A stretch of DNA of 64,000 nt from Colocasia esculenta (Eukaryota > Streptophyta > Magnoliopsida > Alismatales > Araceae). Position numbers and translations under genes: made by a program. Of this stretch, positions 22,930 through 34,052 are shown in pieces (positions within the stretch are counted from its first letter, which is position 1; each line of letters begins with the position of its first letter). Location of the stretch: assembly GCA_014218235.1 (NCBI GenBank), contig CM024758.1, positions 68,210,206 to 68,274,205 of the forward strand. The letters run 5' to 3'. The notes under the pieces were generated by a model. The model was not told where the DNA came from and did not search any database. It saw only the letters and a program-made list of their open reading frames with translations.

Positions 22930-25187
22930 TGTTGCCCAGCTAGCTAGCCCAGAGGGGGGGGGGGTGAATGGGTTATTAAAATTTGATCTTTGAATAAAAC
23001 CTGTTCACTAAAAAGATTACACAACAGCTTGAACAGAAGTTAGAGTTAGAAGAAAAGATAGCAAGCGCATAAAACACAACCACACGACACAAGGAATTTT
23101 ATCCTGGTTCGGAACTCCTCTTCACAGGAGACCTACGTCTAGTCCCTGAGCAATGCCTCAGGATTTCACTAACAAGGGAACAATCCCCTTAATGAAACTA
23201 CAACACCTAGCTCAGCTGGTCTTCCTTCAACTCGAAGGGAACAACACCCTGGATACCACCAGGTCTTCCTTCACAACCGAAGGGAACCACACCCTGGATA
23301 CCACCAGGTCTTCCTTCACAACCGAAGGGAACAATTACACAGAATAATGAAAGACTTTCAAGCCCCTAGATCAAGCTTTTGATAAGCAAAGATCTGAAGC
23401 AACTAGAACTGAGAGCAAGAAGATGTTAAGCAGGAAGCACTCTCAGAACTATACAAGCTCTCACAGGATTTTCACAAACTAGTTGAGAGCAAAAGAGCTA
23501 AAGTGTAGAGGAATGACAATTCTTGGCTCTGGACTTTCTTCAGAAGAATTGAGTACTTGAATATCTGATCGATATGTTCTTCTATCCTTCTGTCTTGAAT
23601 TTATATCTTCAATTTGAAATCAAGACGTTGAAGTGTCCGTTGTCTCTCTTTTTGAGTAGTCGTTAGACTAAGTGACACCTGGAGTCTTGGAAGCTTCCAG
23701 TCAACAGTCTTTTGATTACTTGATCACGCAAAGATATAAATCTTTAGAAATATCCGTTGGTTTCTATTTGTTTAACGTTGTACTGTAAAGCTGGTTCAGA
23801 AGTTTGCACAAATGTCAAACTCAAGTAGCAGACAGCTAAGCTGTTTCTGATGTCAGACAACGTCAGTAGCAATAGACATGAAAATAGTAACACCAAATAT
23901 CTTGATAATAGAAGACATAATCAGAGTAGACTAAAAGAAGGATGATATGGTCTGCATGCATGCAGAGATACGTTCAGATCTCATAAATGCAAAAGCGTCA
24001 GAGAGATGTCTACGAGGACATTGACTAGTCAAAGGTTTTTGAAGTCAATAAGATATCCAGATATGACTTATCAAAACGATATGAATACTGACAAGTCGTT
24101 ATAGGGAGCAAGTCGTTATGATCACTTATCAAATCGTTTTGAACTCTTAAAGAAACTGTTATCACATGAAATCGTTACAATCAGCGAGTCGATGCGAGTT
24201 CTAAAGGAATCGTTATGATAACTTATGAAGTCGTTACAACAAGCAAGTCGTTGCGAGTTCTAAAGAAATCGTTATGATAACTTATGAAGTCGTTACAACA
24301 AGCAAGTCGTTGCGAGTTCTAAAGGAATCGTTACGATGAATGCTTATAGAATCGTTACGGCGAACAAGTCGTTGTGAGTTCTAAAGAAGTCGTTACGATG
24401 AATGCTTATAGAATCGTTACGGCGAACAAGTCGTTGTGAGTTCTAAAGAAGTCGTTACGATGAATGCTTATAGAATCGTTACGGCGAACAAGTCGTTGTG
24501 AGTTCTAAAGAAGTCGTTACGATGAATGCTTATAGAATCGTTACGGCAAACAAGTCGTTGTGAGTTCTAAAGAAGTCGTTACAATGACTTATGAAGTCGT
24601 TATGACAAGCAAGTCGTTACGAGTTCTAAAGAAATCGTTACGATGACTTATGAAGTCGTTATGACAAGCAAGTCGTTACGAGTTCTAAAGAAATCGTTAC
24701 GATGACTTATGAAGTCGTTATGACAAGCAAGTCGTTACGAGTTCTAAAGAAATCGTTACGATGACTTATGAAGTCGTTATGACAAGCAAGTCGTTACGAG
24801 TTCTAAGGAAATCGTTACGATGACTTATGAAGTCGTTATGACAAGCAAGTCGTTACGAGTTCTAAGGAAATCGTTACGATGACTTATGAAGTCGTTATGA
24901 CATCGACTTGATTGAAACAACATGACTTTTTCAGCCAGAAGGGAAATCGTTACGATTATGAAATCTAAAGCAATCGTTATGGTATCGATTTGTTTGCAAT
25001 TTGGTCAGAAAGGAAATCGATCATAATACTTGTGAATTGAGAGTCTTACCTGATTGTCTTTGAACTTTCATTTTTCTTTTGTTTCCTGTTCTCAAGGCTC
25101 AAGAAATCCATTAGTACTATTTTGTTAATCATCAAAATTAATATATAAATAAATGAATTATTTATTATGGGGACAGTTTGGTCATCA
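22930..25187 (-). repeat. S2 3' LTR (left copy)
   Basis: Near the left end are a run of 11 G, a duplicated 35-36 bp block in the gaagggaacaacaccctgg region (23236-23330), a TATA-like gaatttatatc (23597-23607, minus strand TATAAATTC) and the large TCGTTA array (24108-24960). It matches the right LTR closely. Differences are mostly array copy number and G-run length. Short ORFs such as 23153-23347 are not genes. Confidence 0.95.
24108..24960. repeat. Higher-order tandem array in the S2 3' LTR
   Basis: Units built on gtcgttac form two sub-arrays. A 62-bp unit carries gatgaatgcttatagaatcg (about 24330-24590). A 59-bp unit carries gacttatgaagtcgttatgac (about 24590-24905). I count five copies of the 59-bp marker here, against four in the right LTR. 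Older degenerate units flank both. Confidence 0.93.
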
Positions 25188-25202
25188 ATCTCCCCCTTTT
25201 TG
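25188..25202 (-). promoter_or_regulatory. S2 polypurine tract
   Basis: The minus strand reads AAAAAGGGGGAGAT against the LTR start TGATGACC. This is the canonical SIRE PPT position. Between it and the extra ORF stop (25332) lies about 130 bp of untranslated sequence. Confidence 0.88.
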
Positions 25203-25331
25203 ATGATGACAAAATATACTAAACATCATACAAAAATTAAACATGTTTTTCAGAATGACTTTAGTTTTCTCCCCCATTTTGTCATTTAAGCAAAAAGATA
25301 GGCTGTGAGACAAAGAAGAGAGATCATTGTA

Positions 25332-28300
25332 TTAAGTATGAGAAAGGTAGTACAAGGGAGATAACAAGGAGGCATGCTGTGAGATGACATCCCATGCCTT
25401 GATCTCAAGTTCTTCAAACGTCTGTTGGAAAACCCCAGAAGCAACTGAGAAATTGGGACCCATGGATGGGGTGGTCCGCTGAATGTAGAGTTGACGCTGC
25501 TGCTCCAGGAATGTCCCATACTGAGCGTGGTCAAGGATGAATCGGTAAAAGGTACTTTTCCCAAAACTAGCTCTATGGAGAAATCTATCCAGAGAGATGG
25601 GATAGAAGATCTGCTTATCAAGGAGGTCCTGCTTCAGAGCATAAAAGGCAGTGTATCTAGCTGCCCACTGAACATAGATCTCCTGGATTGGAGTTATGGA
25701 GTTGAGATCCAAGAAAACTTCTACTGAAAGAAGTGGCTTGCACTGACGGGCTAGATCACTATTAATTGATTCCAATTGAAGACGGGGGGCAATGTATAGC
25801 TTTTCCCATTCTGAGGGAGAAAGCCTCTCACACTCAGACATGAGTGGAGCCAAAGTTTGAGCAGAAATGCGGCCAGAGTGGTATTCTCTGAAGATGAACC
25901 GCAAGAAGGAGGGTAATCTGCCCTGCTTGGCTGACAGCCGGCCCATCTGCCTTGCAAACATATCCAGTGCATGAGAACCTGCATCTGAATCAAATACTAA
26001 GGAATGCAACTTTGGCAGAAGAACTGGAGTATCCACCTGGAAGGATGCAAATTCTATCTTGAGTGGAAGGTTCACAGGGTGCTCTGTTCTTAGCGAGACA
26101 ATGGTGGAATTGAACTGGCTAAACTGAACTTCAGGCAGCTTGTTCAAGTAGCAGAAATCACTGTAAAGCTGGAAGTTCTTGGCAATCCGAATCTCTTTCA
26201 GAATGAAGGATCCCCAAGCGTTTTTATGCTGAATGACAAACCACTCAGAAAGAGTGAGTGGATGAGGTCTGTGGGTGAGAGATTCTGCCCTGGCAGTCAA
26301 AAACTTTGCATACTGCGCCTTAGTGCCCTTGACATTTGCCCACTGTTCTTCAGTCTTGAACTCAGTGCCCTCAAGGATTTTGGATTTCTGGAGGTGGGTC
26401 AACTGGGTAAGAGGAAGAGTAATGTTTAGGTGTTCGGATAGGTTAAGGAAGGGAATGCCATATATGGTGGAGAGAATGCACTTCTGAAGGTATTCTTTAT
26501 AGATTTGTCTTCTTGGAGGCTCGAGGGTAAGAGAGTACCAAAGGGGAGGAAATAAAGGTACAGAGAGGGTGCGAGCAGATGAGGAAGTTTTCCTCTTTTT
26601 CTTGGCAGGACTGGGAGGATCAGTCCTGTGAATGTGAGTGGAGGTGGAGAGAATTGAAATAAGTATGTTTCTCTCAAAATCATCCGGAATATTGGTGTCA
26701 AAAACACCAAGAAGTAGAGGTTTTTCCGGAAAGAAATAGACAGAAGAAGGAGGAATAGGAGGATAGAAGAGGTGTTTGGGATTAAAGGATGAAGTGGGTT
26801 GAATTGGAGTGGTTTGAGTTTGAGGTGAAGAAGGTGAGAAAGATGATGGGGCTGAGGTGTGAGAAGGAGTGGGAGAGAAGGTGGGTTGAGATGAGATGAT
26901 AGAGGATGATGGTTGGGTGCGAGGTACTGGGTGTTTTATAGTTGGTGGAGCAGGAGGGGCTGTGAGAGGAGAGGTAGGTGAGGACAAAATTGGAGTTGCA
27001 AGATTTGAAGTGTCAGGGGCCGAAGTAGCTGTCATGGGCTCTTTCCCTTTGGCTGTTCTGACAACTGAAGAGGGTCCTGATGACCCTGAAGCTTGCCCTG
27101 ATGGCCCTGGTGCTTGAACAGGTGGCCCTGGTGGCCTAGAGACTTCTACTGGAGGCCCTGGTGGCTAGGAACTTCAGCAGGACTGCTCTGAGTGGGTGCA
27201 GGAGGACACCACTAGACTTTGAAAGAACCGCTAGCATTTGCTTCATATCAGACATCTCTTTATTGAACCACCTCATGGCATTTCGAATTGAGGATAGGTC
27301 AGAGGAGGTTGAAGCTTGATTAGCAATAATGCCCTGAACACTTGTCTGAACTGATGACAAGACTTCTCCCTGAGCTTGCAGCAATGCCATAATAGGCTTC
27401 AGATTTACTTTTCTGAGACTCTTTCTTGGCCTTTTGTGAGCCACTCTCTTTTGCTTCCCTTGCTGAATGACAGGCTCCTCAAGATTGATATTGCTTGCAC
27501 TTGGGCCTTCACAAACAGGAACACTGACAGGAGGTGGAATTTCCTCAAAGCCCACTTGCTCCCCCTGAATAGGAGCAGGGAGTTCAACACTTTCTTGCTC
27601 CCCCTGGGCAGAAGCATCCTCCAAAACAATTTGTTCCAAGTGGCCTTCTGCCACGGATTCAGACACTTCAGGTTCAAGGATACTTTGCTCCCCTTGGCTA
27701 GGAGCTTCTTCCATGACCACATCTCGTTGAGAACCTGCTTGGATCTCAACATTTGCAATTGGTTCAGACTGAATTTCTGTATGGCCTGGTGCCATAACTT
27801 CTTCTTCAACACGTCCACCTTCTTTAGAAGGAGCTGAGGTGGAGGGAATTGAATCCAAACCTCTCTTAAAATAGAGGCGACTAAGGTGGTGGGCAAAGAG
27901 TCTGCCACACCAGCTGCACTTTCCTCCAACTGAACTTCTGGAGAATGAGAGATAATCTCCACAACAGGTGATTCTGAAACTTCTGCCTGGCTTGCCACAA
28001 CTGTTACTGCTGCTGCTTGAACAACTACTGCTGCTTGCTCTGCTACTGCTGCTTGCTCTGCTGCTGCTGCTTGCTCTGCTGCTGCTTCTTTCTGCTGCTG
28101 CTGCTGCTTGCTCTTGAACTTCTGGGAAATCTCCAATGATCGCTTCTCCTTCAGCCACAGAAGTCTTTGACCAAACTCCATCTTGCACTGAAAAACCACT
28201 CTTCTTTAGGTTTCTGGACCTTATAGACTGGCCCATCTTCTCTACTACTGCTCCAGATACATCTACTCCGAAATGCTTGAAAATTTTGGTGAGTAGATGA

Positions 28301-28967
28301 GCATAGGGTAAGGAAACATTTAACTTGCTCTTGGTTTCCCAGATCTGAGCACTGGCAAATTTCATTCTCTCAATTATTACTGCGGCCAGATTTATCTCCT
28401 TGTTCTGGATTACCCAGAACATCAAGTCTGAGTCTGCCCTAGTGCATGAAGAAAAGGTAGCACTTCGAGGAACTATGATTTGGCAGACAATAAAGTGGAG
28501 CAACCGATTGAAAGCTGACATCTGATTTATATCCAATTTTCCATCCTTCAGCTTAAACCCTGGACCAATAATGCCAAGACCCTTAGCTTCATCATTTACT
28601 GAGTCCACACCACTAAAGCCTGATGTTTTACTCCAAACAAGGTACTTAGTAACTCACGGTCTATTCTGATTTGGATACCCTTGACAGAGGAGACAAGGGA
28701 CCCATCTGCTTCTGATTTCAAACAGATGAAGAAAGCTTTCACCAAGTCCGGATAGCTTACCTCGGTGAAGGTAACCACATCTAACCATTGCATCCGTCTC
28801 AAAGCTTCAACTAGACTGCTCATTCCACTTTTCTCAAGATTCTGAACATCCACGGCCTTATTTCCACAGATCTTCGTCTTCACAAAGGTAAACCTTTCTT
28901 GCTCCTTTGGGGACAGAAACTCAGCACTGTAGCCCCCAACACTTCCGGAGATCATCGGGGCGGCCAT
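25332..28967 (-). pseudogene. S2 extra 3' ORF (SIRE env position, plant-transposon-protein-like)
   Basis: About 1,200 codons downstream of pol. The best start is the ATG at 28965-28967 (CCCATGGCC context). The N-terminal third (MAAPMISGSVGG..., then FNRLLHFIVCQIIVPR) resembles the 'putative plant transposon protein' family by pattern. It is followed by a Gln/Ala-rich CAG-repeat tract (about 28135-28010), acidic sequence, a GPP-rich collagen-like stretch (about 27150-27060), a Ser/Pro/Thr-rich part, a basic AKKKRK motif (about 26605-26590) and a C-terminal 400-residue region I do not recognise. No signal peptide or membrane helix is evident. Lesions: one frameshift near 28605, a compensated pair at about 28130 and 27870, and two near 27220 and 27155. 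The final frame (27035-25332) is long and clean. The function is unknown; the env label rests on position only. Confidence 0.75.
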
Positions 28968-29377
28968 GGGTAGAGAGGAGAAAGATTTCTGGAGGAGGAA
29001 GATGATGGAAAGGATGGAAGCTCTCGAAGGGATTCTTCGCGGGAAGAGGAGAAGACTTCGAAAGTTGCAGAGAGTCGATCCCAAAATCGTTAGGGCATCG
29101 GCTTTGGGTGACCAGATAGAGGATAAAAAGGGTAAAGGTAGAAGACGAGTCGTTCCCGGAATGATTTGACTGTTTAAAATTAATTTCTCAAAAGGCGAAG
29201 CGCCAAAAAGCGGTAATAGCAGAAGGCGACAAAAACAAAAGGTTTGACGAGTCAAACCGCTTTCAACACAATAGTGGTCAAAGTAATGTAGATAACTGAG
29301 TTTTGCTTATCTTTAAAGAGGGAAAATTTCATTTGTTAAAAAAAAATTTATATGCCAATAGAATTACAGAGATCTTT

Positions 29378-30787
29378 TCACAAATTGCACATCCCTAATT
29401 CCCTTCTAAGAGATGTAAATCTCTCTTCAGGTAGGGCTTTTGTAAAGATATCTGCCAATTGACCAATTGTATCTATAAAAGAAATTTCTAAATTACCACT
29501 AGCTACATGGTCTCGAATGAAATGATATCTTACCTCAATGTGTTTAGTCCTTGAGTGTTGTACTGGATTCTTGGTGAGATTGATGGCACTTGTGTTATCA
29601 CACAATAGCGGAATTTGCTTGATATGAATGCCGAAATCCTCAAGTTGTTGCTTTATCCAAAGAAGTTGTGTACAGCAACTTCCAGCAGCAACATATTCTG
29701 CCTCAGCTGTTGATAAAGCTACTGAATTTTGTTTCTTGGATGACCATGATATTAAACATCCTGCAAGAAATTGACAACACCCACTGGTGCTTTTTCTATC
29801 TCGATAATTCTTTTGATCTACCTTTTTACCTTTTTGATCACTGTCCATTCTGGTTGATGTGCTCATTGGTGTTGATAATGGCTTTGCACTTTCAAATCCA
29901 AATTTCTTTAACAGCTCTTTGGTGTACTTGGCTTGACAGATATGAGTGCCATCCTTCCCTTGCTTAATTTGCAATCCAAGGAAGTAGCTTAGCTCCCCCA
30001 TCAAGCTCATTTCGAATTCTCCCTGCATAAGCTTTTCAAAGTACTTGCAAAGAGATTCATCAGTAGATCCAAAAATAATATCATCTACATATATTTGCAC
30101 AAGAAGTATATGTTTAACCTTGGATTTTATAAATAATGTACTATCTACTTTACCTCTAGTGAAACCATGATCTAATAAGAAAGTACTGAGCCTTTCATAC
30201 CAGGCTCTAGGTGCTTGCTTTAAACCATATAAAGCCTTATGTAGTTTAAATACATGATTTGGAAATTCGGGATCATCAAAACCTGGAGGTTGTTCAACAT
30301 AAACTTCCTCCTTGATAAAACCATTTAAAAAGGCTGATTTTACATCCATTTGAAATAGTTTTAAATCAAATGCAGATGCATAAGCAAGTAAAATCCTAAT
30401 AGCCTCAAGTCTAGCTACAGGTGCATAAGTTTCATCGAAATCTATGCCTTCCTCTTGGGAGTAGCCTTGAGCCACCAATCTGGCCTTGTTCCTTAAGATT
30501 ATTCCAGACTCATCCAGTTTATTTCTGAACACCCACTTGGTGCCAATAACTGAATGATTGGATGGTCTAGGAACAAGTGACCATACTTGATTTCTCTTGA
30601 ACTGATTTAGTTCATCTTGCATGGCTAATATCCAAGATTCATCAGATAAAGCTTCATTGACTGTCTTAGGCTCTATTTGAGAAACAAAGGCTAAATAATC
30701 ACATGGAATTACATTACCTCTTGTTCTTACCCCTACGGATGGATCACCAATAATGTTTTCAGGAGGGTGATCTTTTGATGTCTCCAT
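29378..30787 (-). pseudogene. S2 reverse transcriptase and RNase H (RNase H deleted in part)
   Basis: A 469-codon frame with the copia RT: EALSDESWILAMQDELNQF, VIGTKWVFRNKLDESG, ARLVAQGYSQEEGIDF, FQMDVKSAFLNG and the catalytic YVDDIIFGS (about residue 228). RNase H follows with SWSSKKQNSVALSTAEAEYVA, LLCDNTSAINL and HIEVRYHFIRD. At about 29800 the chain jumps from QKNYR straight to DRKSTSG. The segment that normally carries the connection end and the first RNase H aspartate is missing, in frame. The enzyme would therefore lack RNase H activity although the frame is open. Confidence 0.92.
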
Positions 30788-31835
30788 TCTTTTGGAAGAT
30801 TTTCATGTTGGATTTCAGTTTGCTGCAGTTCTTCCAATGGTGGATCTTCCTTGTCCTTAATTGAGGTATTCTTTAATTTTTCGGACAAGTCATCTGCATC
30901 ATCAATGTCACTAATTTCTTCCTTTTTCAAGGAAGGGTTAGATTCATCAAAAATAACATGCACAGACTGTTCAATTAACAATGAACGTTTATTGAAGACT
31001 CTATAACCTTTGGGTTTAGAAGTGTACCCCATAAAGATGCCTTCATCTGATTTTGCATCCAACTTACCAATGTCCCTTTTTCCATTATTGTGGATGAAGC
31101 AAGGACATCCAAATATTCTGAAATGGCTGATCTTTGGCTTCTTTCCTTTGTAGAGTTCATAAGCAGTCTTCTTCAGAATCGGCCTGATCATTACTCTATT
31201 AATGATATAACATGCAGTGTTGATGGCTTCAGCCCAGAAATATCTTGGCAAATCATATTCTGATAACATGGTTCTTGCCATATCCAAAAGAGTTCTGTTT
31301 TTCCTCTCAGCAATTCCATTCTGTTGAGGTGTCCTTGGGGCTGAGAAGTTGTGCTCAATTCCTTGATCATCACAGAACTTTGCAAACTTTTCATTCTGAA
31401 ACTCACCACCATGATCTGATCTGATAGAGACAATGTGAACTTCTGATCTTTCTGAACTTTCTTACTGAAGCTAACAAAATTGTCAAAATTGTCATCTTTG
31501 TGCTCTAGAAAGGATACCCAAGTGAATCTTGAATAATCATCAACTATTACAAATCCAAAATTCTTTCCTCCTAGACTGGTGGTCCTCATTGGCCCAAATA
31601 GATCCATATGAAGTAGTTCTAAGGGCTTTGAGGTGGTTACTATAGTCTTTGATTTGAAGGAGCTTTTGGTGTGCTTTCCTCTTGCACAAGGTTTGCAAAT
31701 GCTATCCAATCTAGAATTGACCTTTGGCAGTCCTTCCACTAGCTTTCTCTTTCTGAGCTTATTCAAACCGTCCAAGCTGCAGTGACCCAATCTTCTGTGC
31801 CACAGCTCTGTTGATTGATCTTTGCTGGCTGCCAA
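30733..31835 (-). pseudogene. S2 integrase
   Basis: The N-terminal HHCC region is present (LWHRRLGHCSLDGL ... CKPCARGKH). The first core aspartate lies in LLHMDLFGP. The next is in FVIVDDYSRF. The glutamate is in the HGGEFQNE stretch, which sits in a shifted frame around 31410. Frame 31287-30733 then continues with MARTMLSEYDLPRYFWAEA and the copia IN C-terminus (FRIFGCPCFIHN, GIFMGY). A frameshift near 31470 and the overlap at 30787/30733 break it. Integrase precedes RT, which is the defining copia order. Confidence 0.9.
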
Positions 31836-32224
31836 ACAAACATCTTGATTCTTGAGTTCTCGAGATAGAGAACATACAAGTTTCTTTCTCTGAAGGCTTC
31901 AAATATGACTGCACCATCTTTTAATATACTGCACTTTGATTCTTGGAACTGAATGTGATGGCCTTTGTCACACAACTGACTGATGCTGATAAGATTGTGC
32001 TTTAATCGTTTGACCAGCATTACATCTTCAATAACTGATTTTCCTTTGATGTTCACAGACCCACTTCCTATCACAGTGCCTTTTCCATTATCTCCATAGG
32101 TGACAGTACCTTCTTCAGCTTGGAGATCAACAAAAATCTTCTTGTTGCCTGACATGTGCCTTGAGCACCCACTATCCAAATACCATTTGGATGCTCGAGG
32201 GTTAACCTGAAATGAAAACATCAA
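31763..32224 (-). pseudogene. S2 aspartic protease
   Basis: The segment begins with ASKWYLDSGCSRHMSG, the copia retropepsin active site (DSG). LVKRLKHNLISISQLCDKG and KDGAVIFEA follow. It would process the Gag-Pol polyprotein. A frameshift at about 31830 separates it from integrase. The active site itself is intact. Confidence 0.9.
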
Positions 32225-32249
32225 GCTTTAGGTACCCAAATTCTTTTGG

Positions 32250-33990
32250 GTCCTGATAGGTTAGTATCATTAATTTACCTTTTAATATCCATTTTTTATG
32301 TCTTGTTGGGCATGTAATTTTAATATGTCCTAACTTATTGCAGTGACTGCAGCAGGATAACTTAGTCACCTTTTCTATGTATTTGAAATCAGCTTTGTAT
32401 GCTATATCTTGTTCGGGTACAAATTTTGGTGTTGGATATGTTTTAGGATATATTATGGTTTCTTCATTGTCTGGGGGTGTATATCCTAATCCATTTTTCT
32501 TTTTACCCGATCTCCTAGCACCTTTTAATATTAGAGAGTTTTTACCATTGGTAAATTTTCTAGTGTACTTGATAGTTTATCATTTTCTTTATTTAGTCTT
32601 TCTATTTCTATTTTAAGTTCACCTAAGTCTTCTTGTTTTTCTAGGTGAGTTATCTGTTTGTTTTTCTCTTTTAAATCTTCACATAATAACTCATTTCTTC
32701 TTTTGTGTTCAGTTATTTGTTTTTCAAGTTCTTCATTTTCTGTTTTTAGATCTGAGTTTGTATTTTCTAAACAGATTAAATTTTTCTTACTAATTTTGAG
32801 TAATTTAGATACTTCTTTATATTTTTCATAGAGTTCATTAAAAGCACTTTCTAAGTTATCAGAATCTGAATCATTGCATGAATCAAAAGAGGAGTCAGAG
32901 GTTACCTTATCTTCGGTATTGGCCATGAGAGCCAGATTTGCTTCTTCACCTTCACTGCTTGAGCTTGACTCATTATCTGAATCACTGCTGTTTTCCCAAG
33001 CAGCTGCCATTGCTTTCTTTTTATACTTTTTGAATCTTCTGAAGTTGTCCTTCTTCTTATGATCATTCTTTTTGAGCATTGGACAATCTGCCTTGATGTG
33101 TCCAGGCTTCTTGCATTCATAGCATATTACTTCTCCTTTCTTCGGATCCTTCACTTCTGGTTTTCTGAAGTCTTTGTTCTTCTTAAAAAATCTTCTTCCG
33201 GACTGATACTTCTTCTTCTTGCTAATATTTTCTGAAGTCTTCGAGACAGCATGGCTTCTTCATCATCACTGTCTTTGCTGCTTTCACTGTTATCCAAAGA
33301 TTCCTCTGATATATCATCATTCGCCTTGAGAGCATTTGATTGCTTCCTTCTGCTGGAGGATTCTCCTAATCTCTCCATATTTATTTCATGAGCCATGAGA
33401 GATCCTATTAACTTTTCCAATGACATTAATTTTAGATCATTGGCTTCCTCAATGGCTGTTACCTTTGGAGTCCATGAGGATGGCAGAGATCTGAGGATCT
33501 TTCTGACCATATCTGGTATGACATAAACTTTTCCTAGACCGGCTAATCCATTTGTAATATCTGTAAATCTGTTAAACATCTGAGTTATGGATTCATCTGA
33601 TTGCATCTGGAATCTTTCATACTGAGTCACAAGAATATTGATTCTTGTCTCCTTTACCTTGTCTGTCCCTTCATATGTAATTCAGAGCTTTTCCCACATC
33701 TCCATTGCGGATTTGCAGGCTGAAACTCTGTTGAATTCTTTCTTGCTAAGGGCACAGCAAAGGATGCTCTTGGCTTTGCAGTTTAGAGATATTCTTCTTC
33801 TGTCGTCATCTGTCCACTGAGCCTTAGCATTTGTGACTAGAAGATCACCTTCTTCTACAATGGACCATATTGTATAGTCGTGGCCTTGTAGAAAGTATTC
33901 CATTCTTGTCTTCCAATAGGTGTAATCTTCTCCATCGAACAAGGGAGGCCTGTTGACTGACTGACCTTCGAAGTTGCTTTGGGCTGCCAT
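32250..33990 (-). pseudogene. S2 gag with two zinc knuckles
   Basis: ATG is at 33988-33990, only 62 nt from the LTR: MAAQSNFEGQSVNRPPLFDGEDYTYW, a typical SIRE gag opening (matrix/capsid-like). A TGA at 33682-33684 interrupts the capsid part. The frame resumes to 33151, then a shifted frame (33154-32531) carries the first CCHC knuckle, CYECKKPGHIKADC, an acidic SSSDSD-type stretch and a heptad-rich coiled coil (about 32830-32560). A second knuckle, CSHCNKLGHIKITC, lies at about 32312-32353 beyond the last stop. Gag packages the RNA. This copy is interrupted at least three times. Confidence 0.9.
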
Positions 33991-34038
33991 TGATCTTTGC
34001 TCTTCAGATCGTTATCTTCTTCTTTGTCGAAGAGACTC

Positions 34039-34050
34039 GCTCTGATACCA
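34039..34050 (-). promoter_or_regulatory. S2 primer-binding site (tRNA iMet type)
   Basis: TGGTATCAGAGC on the minus strand, 2 nt from the 5' LTR. The whole leader to the gag ATG is only about 62 nt, so unlike the gypsy elements here there is no room for a leader 3' splice site with its tract. Confidence 0.92.
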
Positions 34051-34052
34051 CT

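Noticed and set aside
27376..27837. Plus-strand ORFs opposite the S2 extra ORF
   Set aside because: They are antisense shadows of a long biased minus-strand coding region.
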